Assembly (NCBI GenBank): GCA_964504335.1
Contig: CAZDET010000018.1
Coordinates: 19,532 to 83,531 of the forward strand
Direction of reading: 5' to 3'
Origin: CAZDET01 sp964504335
Lineage (GTDB): Bacteria; Bacteroidota; Bacteroidia; Chitinophagales; Saprospiraceae
DNA: 64,000 nucleotides
Of this stretch, positions 44,846-53,271 are shown piece by piece. A program made the position numbers and the translations under genes. The notes beneath the pieces were generated by a model that did not search any database, was not told where the DNA came from, and saw only the letters and a list, made by a program, of their open reading frames with translations. Within the stretch, counting starts at the first letter, position 1. Each line of letters opens with the position of its first letter.

Positions 44846-45169
44846 GGCCTAAGATTTTGACATCTCGACCTATTCAATTGATGTACCAGTAGTGCGCATA
44901 CCTGAAAAAGGTGGTTCTATATTAAATTGATAATCAGATTTTAAGATTAAAAAATTGATTGGTCAAATCAGCTGGGCTAAATCCCCTCCTATACCCTTGG
45001 TACACCCAAATAGGGGATTAATTTTCATTCTGGGAAGGAAATCAGAGTGATCTGTAGGCGGGAGAAAGTGCCAAGGTGGAGTAGGTCCTCTTTTCTAAAG
45101 GATAAGATTCTTTTACTACCTAATAGTTGTGGTATCTTGCAAGATACCCGCCACCACAAGGCTTGATCC
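44846..45169. other. Divergent intergenic region between T9SS-protein and PIF1-like genes
   Basis: These 324 bases hold no ORF I can support. They contain an eight-base perfect inverted repeat, AATCCCCT (44980-44987) and AGGGGATT (45012-45019), and the 18-base palindrome noted separately. AT-rich words near 44925-44960 could hold the promoter of the leftward gene. No RNA gene was recognised. Confidence 0.5.
45131..45148. promoter_or_regulatory. Perfect 18-base palindrome before the PIF1-like gene
   Basis: GGTATCTTGCAAGATACC at 45131-45148 is its own reverse complement over all 18 bases. It ends 21 bases before the ATG at 45170, so it lies in the promoter or leader of the helicase gene. Imperfect symmetry continues outward (TTGT on the left, CCACCACAA on the right). 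It could be an operator for a dimeric regulator or a dispersed palindromic repeat. No T-run follows, so it is not a terminator. Confidence 0.5.
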
Positions 45170-46453
45170 ATGACATTTGACCGCCAGCCGCTAGAACTTA
45201 GTGCCGATTTCAAGTATGCCCTTGACCGTATTGAGCAGGGGGCCAACCTCTTTATTACCGGAAGGGCGGGCACCGGCAAATCGACCCTGCTGCAACTTTT
45301 TCGCTCCACGACGCGGCGCAAGACGGTGGTGGTGGCTCCCACGGGCGTGGCGGCGCTCAATGTGGGGGGGCAAACCATCCATTCGTTCTTTGGTTTCCCA
45401 CCGCGCTTAATGCAGCCCGAAGACATAAAGCGCCGCCGCAATCGCCGATTGTACGAACGCATGGAGTTGCTGGTGATCGATGAAATCAGCATGGTACGGG
45501 CCGATCTGATGGATCATATGGATCGGTTTTTGCGCCTCAACCGAGATGATCTGCGGCCCTTTGGTGGGGTGCAGGTAGTGGTGTTTGGGGATTTGTTTCA
45601 ATTGCCACCGGTCGTCGCCTCGCCAGTGGAGCGGCAGCTTTTTTCCACCCGCTATTCATCGCCCTATTTTTTCGCGGCCTACGTGCTGCCCGAACTAGGG
45701 TTTGAAATGATTGAACTGCAAAAGGTCTACCGACAGGAGCAGCGCCACTTTTTGCGGCTGCTGGAAGCCATTCGAACCAATCGCATCGATCGGGACGACC
45801 TACAAGTGCTCAACGAGCGAGTGGAGCGAGACTTTGATCCGCCTCCTTCTTATTTGACACTTTCTGCTCGCAATGCGAAAGTCAATCAGATCAATCAGCA
45901 AAAACTGGAAGCGATTCCGATGCCTACCCAGACGTACATGGGGCAAGCCAAGGGTAAATTTCCGCCCGCTCAGTTTCCGGCCGAGCAATTGTTGCAACTC
46001 AAAATCGGCGCGCAGGTGATGTTCGTGCGCAACGACCCGGAAAAGGGCTTTGTAAATGGCAGCCTTGGTCAGGTGACAAAATTGCAGGAAGAAACCGCTA
46101 CAATCCGCCTCGACGCCACCGGTAAGGAAGTTGAAGTGGGGGCCTACGAATGGGAAATCAGTAAGTACAAGGTAGACCCTCAGGACACCCAGGATATCTC
46201 CACGGAGGTGATCGGCACGTATCGCCAGCTTCCGCTGCGCCTGGCCTGGGCCGTTACTATCCACAAGGCCCAGGGAAAAACCTTCGACCGGGTAGTCATC
46301 GATCTGGGGCGGGGAGCATTCGAACACGGGCAGACCTACGTAGCTCTCAGTCGGTGTCGGACCCTCGAAGGGATCGTGCTGCGCCAGCCACTGCGGACGC
46401 AGGATGTGCTCGTAGATCAGCGGGTAGTGGATTTTTACTTGCAGCATCGATAA
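45170..46453 (+). CDS. PIF1-like ATP-dependent DNA helicase
   Basis: The 427-residue protein has the superfamily 1B helicase motifs of the PIF1/RecD2 group: Walker A GRAGTGKST (residues 31-39), APTGVAALNVGGQTIHSFFG (56-75), Walker B DEISM (104-108), GDLFQLPPV (140-148), and late LAWAVTIHKAQGKTFDRVVI with YVALSRCRT. These enzymes unwind DNA 5' to 3' and act at replication forks and G-quadruplexes. It is a short form that carries only the helicase core. The gene is monocistronic behind a perfect palindrome. In Bacteroidota such stand-alone PIF1-like genes are common; the precise role is unknown. Confidence 0.93.
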   Translation: MTFDRQPLELSADFKYALDRIEQGANLFITGRAGTGKSTLLQLFRSTTRRKTVVVAPTGVAALNVGGQTIHSFFGFPPRLMQPEDIKRRRNRRLYERMELLVIDEISMVRADLMDHMDRFLRLNRDDLRPFGGVQVVVFGDLFQLPPVVASPVERQLFSTRYSSPYFFAAYVLPELGFEMIELQKVYRQEQRHFLRLLEAIRTNRIDRDDLQVLNERVERDFDPPPSYLTLSARNAKVNQINQQKLEAIPMPTQTYMGQAKGKFPPAQFPAEQLLQLKIGAQVMFVRNDPEKGFVNGSLGQVTKLQEETATIRLDATGKEVEVGAYEWEISKYKVDPQDTQDISTEVIGTYRQLPLRLAWAVTIHKAQGKTFDRVVIDLGRGAFEHGQTYVALSRCRTLEGIVLRQPLRTQDVLVDQRVVDFYLQHR

Positions 46454-46498
46454 TTAGCCAATCAAACTTATGCATGGACTCAATTGGCAGCATATTTG

Positions 46499-46529
46499 TT
46501 GATGATCCTGCCGAAAACCACTATATTTA
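46499..46529 (+). promoter_or_regulatory. Candidate Bacteroidota-type promoter for the 48-residue peptide gene
   Basis: TTG at 46499-46501 is followed after 20 bases by TATATTTA at 46522-46529. This fits the Bacteroidota pattern of a -33 TTG, a spacer of about 20, and a -7 TAnnTTTG with one mismatch. Transcription would start near 46536, leaving a leader of about 95 bases before the ATG at 46631. The call rests on pattern alone. Confidence 0.3.
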
Positions 46530-46630
46530 ATCTACTATAAATGATGCCAAATAATGTTGCACTTACATTGAGTTGAGGCATCCAATCAATGTGCCATCAG
46601 TATATTTTTTGTGGTTAAAATCAACGACCA

Positions 46631-46777
46631 ATGAGTAACCGACCACGCCCGCGCAACCGCCGTGCAACGCGCAAGGAGGTTCAGGAGGTGAAGGGCTCGG
46701 CAAAGTTTTTTGCCATCCTGGTGCTTTCCACCCTTGCAATTCTGCTACTGTTGTACGTCGTTTATCTCGGATTGTAA
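46631..46777 (+). CDS. 48-residue single-span membrane peptide
   Basis: ATG at 46631 opens an intact 48-codon frame ending in TAA at 46775-46777. The N-terminal half is strongly basic (MSNRPRPRNRRATRKEV), followed by a polar segment and one hydrophobic helix of about 22 residues (FFAILVLSTLAILLLLYVVY). That predicts a small inner-membrane protein with a cytoplasmic arginine-rich tail. I do not recognise a family. The bias of charged and hydrophobic codons and the candidate promoter upstream support a real gene; its shortness limits confidence. It converges on the GT-C-like membrane protein gene, 11 bases away. Confidence 0.6.
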   Translation: MSNRPRPRNRRATRKEVQEVKGSAKFFAILVLSTLAILLLLYVVYLGL

Positions 46778-46788
46778 TTTAGCGGTAA

Positions 46789-48279
46789 TCAATCCGCTGT
46801 TTGAATGACTAGCCATTGCCGAAGTCGGAAAAGGGACCGACCTCGGATAGTATCGACTTGCGTAGTGGCCCGGGCAATTGGCCCGGAGGAGTCGACGGAA
46901 AGTACCTGAATGGAAGGGGGCGGTGCATTCGTTCGCAGGGTTGGCTGGTAGCCCGACCGTTCCAGATAGGCAGCGGCGGGCAGGGTAGCCACATCCTCAC
47001 TAAGGTTCACGGGTTGAGGATCTGCCGCTTCGAGTTTAGTGATTAGCTGTTTAGGCCAGGCGCGATCCACTTCGACGTAGGGGTATACCTGCACCCAAAA
47101 GAAAAGGACCGCCAGCGAACCAGCCAGTAAACTACCCCCTAGGACGTAGTCGCGTCGGCCACCGTACAAACCGATCACCGCAATGAGGCTAAACATCCAG
47201 TAAGCTACCACCATTCCAAGCGCGGCCCGAAAGCCATCGCCTTGTAATTCGAAAAAGAGGCCCAGTAACAAGATGATCCCGGCAATTGCCGCAAAGACCA
47301 AATGTAGTACAGCACCTGCTTTCACCCAGTTGCCCCAGGGGTAGCCGGAGCGGTAGTAGTTGGTTAGCTGTTTGGTGGTGAGCAGGATCAGCGCAAATGG
47401 AAAAAGGGGCGAAACGGCAATCCAGGAAGCAATAACCGTAAGTAACAGCAGGCGGGACAGCGCCTCTCCGCGGCGGACGTTGTACACCAAATCCCGGAAT
47501 CCCGCCAGGGTAAATCCAATTAGCGGGAGCAATCCCAACAGGCTGTACAATAGTAATCGGCCGTGCGGAATGCCCCCGGACAAAGGCGACCAGTAGCGAA
47601 AAGCGGCGGCAGCCGCTCCCTGATCGGCGATCCATACCAATAGACTACCCAACAGGGCCGCCCCAACTCCCACGTAGGTGCGTTGGTTGGCCGGCTTCCA
47701 CAGCCATCGGCTGCCGACGATCAGTAGCAGGGCGAATAGAAAGGTACTTAGCGGAGCCCACAACCCGCCAATCAACAAGGCAATAATCATCGTGATCAGC
47801 CAAATGGGGCGTGGGCCTTGTTGGTAACGTATAAAGCCTAGCAAGGCCGTAAGATGCAGGCAAAACACAGCGGCATCCCCACTGGCAATCTTTCCGAACA
47901 CCGGAAGAAACAGCGATGCCCCCATAATGAGGACGCCCGTCTCCACAAACGGCTTTCCCAGCACCGGTCGCCCCCAGAAGTAAAAGAGCAATGTAGCGGC
48001 TACCATCCAGGCGACGCTCATCAGGCGGGGCCAGAACAACCATAAGTCGCCCTGTGCAAGCCAGGCAATCAATTGGACGGGAAGGTAACGTTCACCCACA
48101 GAAGCAGAGGCCAGCCAAAACGCCTGCCCCTCGGCACCCGGCCAAATGGTCGTCACGTCATTTTGGACCAACAACGCACCCGCGGCCAAAAACAGAACCG
48201 TCCACCGAAAAAAACGGTACCGCGATGAACTGGGCATTGCGTTGGGAGAATCTTCCTTGGGCTGCTTCGATGAACTCAT
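46789..48279 (-). CDS. Polytopic membrane protein, possible GT-C-type glycosyltransferase
   Basis: The 496-residue protein has about eleven hydrophobic helices. After a polar N-terminus and the first helix comes a periplasmic loop with DVTTIWPGAEGQAFWLAS, then PVQLIAWLAQGDLWLFWPRL. This resembles the first loop of ArnT/PMT-type (GT-C) membrane glycosyltransferases, which use polyprenyl-phosphate sugars. The acidic residue expected for catalysis cannot be assigned with confidence. A soluble C-terminal domain of about 95 residues follows the last helix. The gene ends 15 bases before... the start lies 15 bases downstream of the rimO stop on the same strand, so both may share a transcript. Confidence 0.65.
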   Translation of the reverse strand: MSSSKQPKEDSPNAMPSSSRYRFFRWTVLFLAAGALLVQNDVTTIWPGAEGQAFWLASASVGERYLPVQLIAWLAQGDLWLFWPRLMSVAWMVAATLLFYFWGRPVLGKPFVETGVLIMGASLFLPVFGKIASGDAAVFCLHLTALLGFIRYQQGPRPIWLITMIIALLIGGLWAPLSTFLFALLLIVGSRWLWKPANQRTYVGVGAALLGSLLVWIADQGAAAAAFRYWSPLSGGIPHGRLLLYSLLGLLPLIGFTLAGFRDLVYNVRRGEALSRLLLLTVIASWIAVSPLFPFALILLTTKQLTNYYRSGYPWGNWVKAGAVLHLVFAAIAGIILLLGLFFELQGDGFRAALGMVVAYWMFSLIAVIGLYGGRRDYVLGGSLLAGSLAVLFFWVQVYPYVEVDRAWPKQLITKLEAADPQPVNLSEDVATLPAAAYLERSGYQPTLRTNAPPPSIQVLSVDSSGPIARATTQVDTIRGRSLFRLRQWLVIQTAD

Positions 48280-48294
48280 GCGTGTAACTTGGGG

Positions 48295-49611
48295 TCAGTC
48301 GCTAACAATGGTGCCGTAAAGATCGTATTCCGTCGCCTCCTCAATGCGCACCCGGGCGAAATCACCGATGCGGGCGTAGTTAATCCGTGCATCCACCAAC
48401 ACCTCATTATCTACTTCCGGCGAATCGAATTCGGTTCGGCCGACGAAGTAGCCGCCCTCTTTGCGGTCGAAGAGTACGCGCAGGGTTTGCCCTACCTTGT
48501 TTTCGTTGGCCTCCCAACTGATATTCTGTTGAATTTCCATGAGGCGATTGGCGCGTTGGGCCTTTACGGCCGCCGGCACGTCGTCGGGGAGTTCGTAGGC
48601 GCGGGTATCTTCTTCGTGTGAATATTGAAATACGCCCAGCCGGTCGAAACGCATTTGACGGATGAACTGGCACAATTCTTCAAATTCTGCATCCGTCTCT
48701 CCGGGAAAACCGACCAACATGGTGGTGCGGATGGCCATACCCGGTACGCGCTCCCGGGCCGTTTGGATGAGGGCCTCCGTTTCGGCCCGCGTGATCTGAC
48801 GGCGCATCCTTGCCAGCACGGAGTCGCTGGCGTGCTGGAGGGGAATATCCAAGTAATTGCATATCTCCGCGCGCTCGGCCATGACGTCAAAGATATCCAG
48901 TGGAAACTTGCTGGGATAGGCGTAATGAAGGCGAATCCATTCGATGCCCTCGACGTCGGCCAGGGCGTGGAGCAGTTCCGGAAGCGCCCGGCGTTTGTAC
49001 AGGTCCAGACCGTAGTAGGTCAGCTCCTGGGCAATCAGCATGAGTTCCTTAACGCCCCGGCGGGCGAGGTTGCGCGCCTCAGCCACTAGTTCATCAATGG
49101 ATCGGGAAAGGTGTTTGCCCCGCATCAACGGAATTGCACAAAACGAGCAGGTGCGGTTGCAGCCTTCCGAAATTTTGAGGTATGCGTAGTGGGGTGGGGT
49201 CGTGATGGCCCGCTCTCCGATCAGCTCGTGCTTGTAGTCGGCGTTGAGCCGTGCGAGTAGCCCGGGTAATTCGAGCGTACCGAAATAGGCATCCACCTCG
49301 GGAATTTCCTCCTCCAATTGATCTTTGTACCGTTGCGACAAACAGCCCGTTACGTACAGCTTTTCGATCCCACCCGCCTCTTTGATAGCTGCGTAGTGCA
49401 GGATGGTATTCACGGATTCTTCCTTTGCCAGATCGATAAACCCACAGGTATTGACGATGACAATATCGGCCTCCTGTTCCGCCTGCTCCGGGATCACCTC
49501 GAAGGCATTTCCCTGCAATTGGGTGATCAGGTTTTCGCTGTCCACCAAATTCTTAGAGCAGCCCAGTGTGATGACCTGTACTCGTTCGCGTCTGAGTGTT
49601 TTTGTTTTCAT
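48295..49611 (-). CDS. rimO: Ribosomal protein S12 methylthiotransferase RimO
   Basis: The 438-residue protein has the methylthiotransferase plan. The N-terminal UPF0004 domain carries TLGCSKNLVDSENL and cysteines 18, 56 and 90 for one iron-sulfur cluster. A radical SAM domain has EGCNRTCSFCAIPLMRGKH (Cys151, Cys155, Cys158), and a C-terminal TRAM-like domain closes the protein. RimO adds a methylthio group to a conserved aspartate of ribosomal protein S12. The sequence GCSKNLVDSE is characteristic of RimO and separates it from the tRNA-modifying MiaB. The next gene downstream on this strand is the GT-C-like membrane protein; the upstream response regulator gene ends 15 bases before this start. 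Confidence 0.95.
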   Translation of the reverse strand: MKTKTLRRERVQVITLGCSKNLVDSENLITQLQGNAFEVIPEQAEQEADIVIVNTCGFIDLAKEESVNTILHYAAIKEAGGIEKLYVTGCLSQRYKDQLEEEIPEVDAYFGTLELPGLLARLNADYKHELIGERAITTPPHYAYLKISEGCNRTCSFCAIPLMRGKHLSRSIDELVAEARNLARRGVKELMLIAQELTYYGLDLYKRRALPELLHALADVEGIEWIRLHYAYPSKFPLDIFDVMAERAEICNYLDIPLQHASDSVLARMRRQITRAETEALIQTARERVPGMAIRTTMLVGFPGETDAEFEELCQFIRQMRFDRLGVFQYSHEEDTRAYELPDDVPAAVKAQRANRLMEIQQNISWEANENKVGQTLRVLFDRKEGGYFVGRTEFDSPEVDNEVLVDARINYARIGDFARVRIEEATEYDLYGTIVSD

Positions 49612-49626
49612 GTATCCCTCTAAAGA

Positions 49627-50280
49627 CTACAATTCCGCTTCTACCAGCCCGTAATTGATTGCGGCCAGTACCAGCTCGGAAGTAGAGCTAACGCCCAGCT
49701 TTTTGAGAATGTTTTTCCGGTGGGTGTACACAGTGTGGGTGCTGAGGTTGAGGGTATCGGCAATTTCCTTGGCCACGAAGCCTTTGGCAACCAATTGCAA
49801 AATTTCGAGCTCCCGGGCACTAAGCGGGGTAGAGATTGCGGTTTCCGGGTCTTTGGCAAAGCTTTTTTCGAGCAAAATATCCAAAATGCGGGTGCAGTAA
49901 AATTTCTCGCCCCGGGCTACGGCCTTCAGGGCGTCGGAAACTTCGTCCTCTCCGCAACTCTTTGTGAGATAGGCATGCACGCCCATTTCCAGTACCTGGT
50001 AGATACTTTGCTTTTCCTCGTCGGCACTGATTACCATGATGTGGCAATCAGGATACTTTTGTTTGAGCAATTGAAGACCACTGAAGTTGAAGTGGCCGGG
50101 CTGCTTGTAGTCGATGATTAGAATAGCGATGCGGTGCGTTTGCATGGCTTCTTCCAACTCCGATTGGTCGGTGGCCTCAAAAGCAATTTCCAGCCCCTGC
50201 TGTTCCTCCAGCAGACTCCTAATTCCGAGTCGGGTAAGAGACTGGCTATCGGCTATTCCTATCGAAAGCAATTGACCCAT
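49627..50280 (-). CDS. LuxR/NarL-family response regulator
   Basis: The product has an N-terminal receiver domain with a likely phosphorylation site Asp57 (AILIIDYKQPG), a conserved Ser/Thr in MVISA, and Lys in YLTKSCGEDE. A C-terminal LuxR helix-turn-helix follows: LSARELEILQLVAKGFVAKE, then STHTVYTHRKNILKKLGV. It should be a DNA-binding transcription factor. ATG 50280 (MGQLLSIGIADSQ) was chosen over an upstream TTG at 50295. No histidine kinase gene adjoins it, so it is an orphan in this window. It precedes rimO by 15 bases on the same strand and may be co-transcribed. Its target genes are unknown. Confidence 0.92.
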   Translation of the reverse strand: MGQLLSIGIADSQSLTRLGIRSLLEEQQGLEIAFEATDQSELEEAMQTHRIAILIIDYKQPGHFNFSGLQLLKQKYPDCHIMVISADEEKQSIYQVLEMGVHAYLTKSCGEDEVSDALKAVARGEKFYCTRILDILLEKSFAKDPETAISTPLSARELEILQLVAKGFVAKEIADTLNLSTHTVYTHRKNILKKLGVSSTSELVLAAINYGLVEAEL

Positions 50281-50394
50281 AATTAACTTAGTCAAGTAAA
50301 AATAACAAAGTTAGCCTGTTTTTATTTAGACTCTTTCAAAATAAATCTATCTGTACAGGTAATGATTTGAATCCGTCCTTGGTTTACTGACTCC

Positions 50395-50976
50395 TTACAC
50401 TGTTTCGAGTTCAATAAATATTTCGCGATCCTTTCTGGGGGGAATGCTGTGAGGGCTGGGGTCCAGTTGGAGAATGCGAAAGTGATGTTCGAACAGCGCG
50501 CGGTAGTTTTCCGGATGCAAACCGAACGGCGGACCTTCGTGCGGAAAGGGCCGGGCAAATAGCACGCCGCCTAATCGGCCGCCGGGCCGCAGTAATTCTT
50601 TCACTTTAAGCGCATAGGCCGATCGCCTGGTAGGAGGAAGAGCGCTGAAAAAGGTCTGTTCCAGAATCAGGTCATAGCTGGGTTCGAGTTCAAAAAAGTC
50701 TGCAATTAGAAGGTGCTCCTCCGGGAAGTTGGGGGCAGCCCGGCGCAGATGGTCGAACGCATCACTGACCCAATCGCAGACGTACACGGCGTTGTAGCCA
50801 CGTTCGTGGAGAGCCACCGCTTCGTAGGCGCTGCCTGCTCCCGGGATCAGGATGCGGGTATTTGGTGAAAATTGTCCGGCGTAATGCATCAGTGGAGGAG
50901 AGGCATACCCCATATCCCAAGGCGTATTGCCGGATCGCCAACGATTGGCCCAATAATCGGCAGTCAATTCAGTCAT
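50395..50976 (-). CDS. TPMT-family SAM-dependent methyltransferase
   Basis: The 193-residue protein matches the thiopurine S-methyltransferase family in bacteria: YWANRWRSGNTPWDMGYASP at the N-terminus, the SAM-binding loop RILIPGAGSAYEAVALHERG, and LILEQTFFSALPPTRR in place of the usual DxxxxxC-type region. Length is typical of the small bacterial members (about 190-200). Family members methylate thiol, selenium or tellurium compounds, and halide/thiol methyltransferases also belong here; the substrate cannot be told. It is cytoplasmic. The DUF4230-like gene upstream on the same strand ends 14 bases before this start. Confidence 0.88.
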   Translation of the reverse strand: MTELTADYWANRWRSGNTPWDMGYASPPLMHYAGQFSPNTRILIPGAGSAYEAVALHERGYNAVYVCDWVSDAFDHLRRAAPNFPEEHLLIADFFELEPSYDLILEQTFFSALPPTRRSAYALKVKELLRPGGRLGGVLFARPFPHEGPPFGLHPENYRALFEHHFRILQLDPSPHSIPPRKDREIFIELETV

Positions 50977-50990
50977 CCTTGTTACTCGGC

Positions 50991-52187
50991 TTAGTTATAC
51001 CGATCCACACTCGAAACCGGATCACTGGGAAAGGGTTGAGGGTCGCTGCCTCCATAAAATTGTACTTTCAGGGTGTACCGGCTGTTGAAGGATTGAATGA
51101 GCGGCGCAAACATGGTATTCATCAGATCAACGGCCTGTTCTTTCGATCGTTCCAGCATGTTGCTTTCGTAGGCTTCCCGTCGAAATTCTCCCCGCAGCGA
51201 GTTGATGCCCTCATTGATACTGACGTTTTCTACTTCCCGGAGCCAGCCGATGTCGAGCCGTTCGATTTTCGGATACACTTCGTGACTGAGGATGGTGGGT
51301 TCGGGAAGCGTTACGGTGACGATGCTGTTTCGGCTGTCGAGTTCCACGTCGAAGTAATCGTTGATGCGAAAGCCCACCTTCAGGATGCTGATGGCGGTAA
51401 TTTCTACATCGGATCGAGATACATTGAAACCCCAGATTTTGGTCTGCATTTGTTTGTTAATCCCCTTTTTATCGCGGACTTCCAATACGGCCAGCTCGGC
51501 GATCACGTTTTCGACTTTTTCCTGGAGCAATCCCCGCGATCGGCTGAAGTCTTCAATGGCGGCTCGTTCTTCCATCCGATTGATCAGGGGGGTTAGCGCT
51601 TCGCCCATAGCAATCCCACAGGGCGTTTCTAGATCGGTTCCCTTGGCGTAGATCCGTCCCTTGTCGGTTTGGATGACGGTGGCCAGTACCTGATTGACTA
51701 AAAAGCAGGTGTACTTGGAGGCCACTTCGTGGAATATTTCCGTCGAGTTGGCGCTATTGTTGTCATACCAGGTTTCATACAGGGTGCCGGAGGTATCTTT
51801 CAGGTTGATGAAGTCGTTGTAGTACAGCTCGCGTAGGTAGGGGTGCTGCCGCTCGTACTCCACCTGAACGGCCGCCCGCAAGCTATCGCTCAATCCCATC
51901 CGGTTGGAAACGTGGTCGAGAATAGAAGAATTGATATCGTAGACCAATCGGTCGAATTCTCGTTTGTAGCGCCGGGGGTTGTTAATAATTGCCAGCGCTT
52001 CTTCCGGGTCGATATTCAGTTGCAGTTCCGCCGGGCGGTACTTGAGGCTGTACTCAGCCGGAGGCCCCAAAACGCCGCCGGGCTGAGTGCTCAGGTAGCG
52101 ATAAAATAAGAAGCCCGTGATGGCCAGCAGCAATCCCAGCAATATGATGCGACCGGTTTGTCTTCTGCGCGTGGTGGACGTGGCCAT
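50991..52187 (-). CDS. Membrane-anchored DUF4230-like protein
   Basis: The 398-residue protein has a basic N-terminus and one membrane helix (about residues 12-30, GRIILLGLLLAITGFLFYRY), with the rest outside or in the periplasm. Its second half resembles DUF4230: a repeated pattern of strands with VEITAISILKVGFRINDYFD, NSIVTVTLPEPTILSHEVYP and a long amphipathic helix near the end (FRREAYESNMLERSKEQAVD). The function of the family is unknown. The first half (residues 60-210) is helical and not recognised. It is divergent from folP, with about 220 bases between them. Confidence 0.7.
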   Translation of the reverse strand: MATSTTRRRQTGRIILLGLLLAITGFLFYRYLSTQPGGVLGPPAEYSLKYRPAELQLNIDPEEALAIINNPRRYKREFDRLVYDINSSILDHVSNRMGLSDSLRAAVQVEYERQHPYLRELYYNDFINLKDTSGTLYETWYDNNSANSTEIFHEVASKYTCFLVNQVLATVIQTDKGRIYAKGTDLETPCGIAMGEALTPLINRMEERAAIEDFSRSRGLLQEKVENVIAELAVLEVRDKKGINKQMQTKIWGFNVSRSDVEITAISILKVGFRINDYFDVELDSRNSIVTVTLPEPTILSHEVYPKIERLDIGWLREVENVSINEGINSLRGEFRREAYESNMLERSKEQAVDLMNTMFAPLIQSFNSRYTLKVQFYGGSDPQPFPSDPVSSVDRYN

Positions 52188-52410
52188 ATCCGTTTTTTGA
52201 GTAGTTTATAAACTTTTATAACAATTACCCAGTTGCCAGGGTTGATTCCCAGTGGTGATGCCCGCAGCAGCGAACCGCTGGAACTCAAGATCATAAGCGC
52301 TTAAAAGTACGCGTTATTCCTTCAATTTAAGCCGGATGGGTGGGCAATTTACGGTGCGGTACCGAATCGGGTGCCCGGAAATGGGGAAGAAGTTGTTATT
52401 ATTGATCGCT

Positions 52411-53271
52411 ATGTTGGATCAACAGAAGACGCTTAATTGCCGCGGCCGATTATTGGTACTCGACCAGCCGAAAGTGATGGGAATTCTCAACATCACGGAT
52501 GATTCCTTCTATGCAGGAAGCCGGTTGCCCAACGTCGAAGGCGCCATTGAACGGGCCGGTAATATGTTGGCAGGCGGTGCCACTATTCTGGATGTAGGGG
52601 GCATGTCGTCGCGTCCCGGAGCACCATTGAGCGAAGCGGTGGAAGAGGCCGATCGCGTTGTGCCCGTCATCGAAGCCCTGGCAGGTGCCTTTCCGGAGGC
52701 GCTGATCTCCGTAGATACCGTTCACGCCCTGGTGGCCCGACAGGCCATCGCCGCCGGGGCACACCTCATCAATGATATATCGGCCGGCCGATTCGATCCC
52801 GATTTGTACTCGACAGTGGCCAAGTTGGGCGTACCCTACATCCTGATGCACATGAAGGGCAAGCCGGAAAACATGATGCAACAAGCCGTCTACGAATCAC
52901 TACTAACGGAAGTCTGGGATTTTCTCGCCGCCGAAATCGGTAAATTGCGGGCGCTTGGGGTTCGGGATATCGTAGTTGATCCCGGATTCGGGTTTGGAAA
53001 AACAGTGGCTCACAATTTTGAATTACTCCGGCAATTACACGCTTTTCGAACTTTCGATTTGCCAGTGCTCGCCGGTGTGAGCCGCAAGTCAATGATTTGG
53101 CGGACTTTGGGCACCAGCCCCGAAAAGGCGCTCAACGGCACCACTGCCCTGCATATGGTAGCGCTTCAGCAAGGGGCCAGCATACTGCGCGTACACGATG
53201 TAGTGGAGGCCGTGGAGGTCGTTCGTTTATGGCAAGAACTCTATCCGAATGGAGCTGATCCGACTCACTGA
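52411..53271 (+). CDS. folP: Dihydropteroate synthase
   Basis: The family is clear from KVMGILNITDDSFYAGSRLP near residue 20, DVGGMSSRPGAPLSE, DVGGxSxRPG-type phosphate-binding loop, and later VVDPGFGFGKTVAHNFELL with VLAGVSRKSM. The enzyme joins para-aminobenzoate to dihydropterin pyrophosphate in folate synthesis and is the target of sulfonamides. ATG 52411 (MLDQQKTLNCRG) is the chosen start, since upstream in-frame ATGs (52336, 52381) would add an unusual N-terminus. That gives 286 residues, normal for FolP. It overlaps the next gene by 23 bases. Confidence 0.96.
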   Translation: MLDQQKTLNCRGRLLVLDQPKVMGILNITDDSFYAGSRLPNVEGAIERAGNMLAGGATILDVGGMSSRPGAPLSEAVEEADRVVPVIEALAGAFPEALISVDTVHALVARQAIAAGAHLINDISAGRFDPDLYSTVAKLGVPYILMHMKGKPENMMQQAVYESLLTEVWDFLAAEIGKLRALGVRDIVVDPGFGFGKTVAHNFELLRQLHAFRTFDLPVLAGVSRKSMIWRTLGTSPEKALNGTTALHMVALQQGASILRVHDVVEAVEVVRLWQELYPNGADPTH

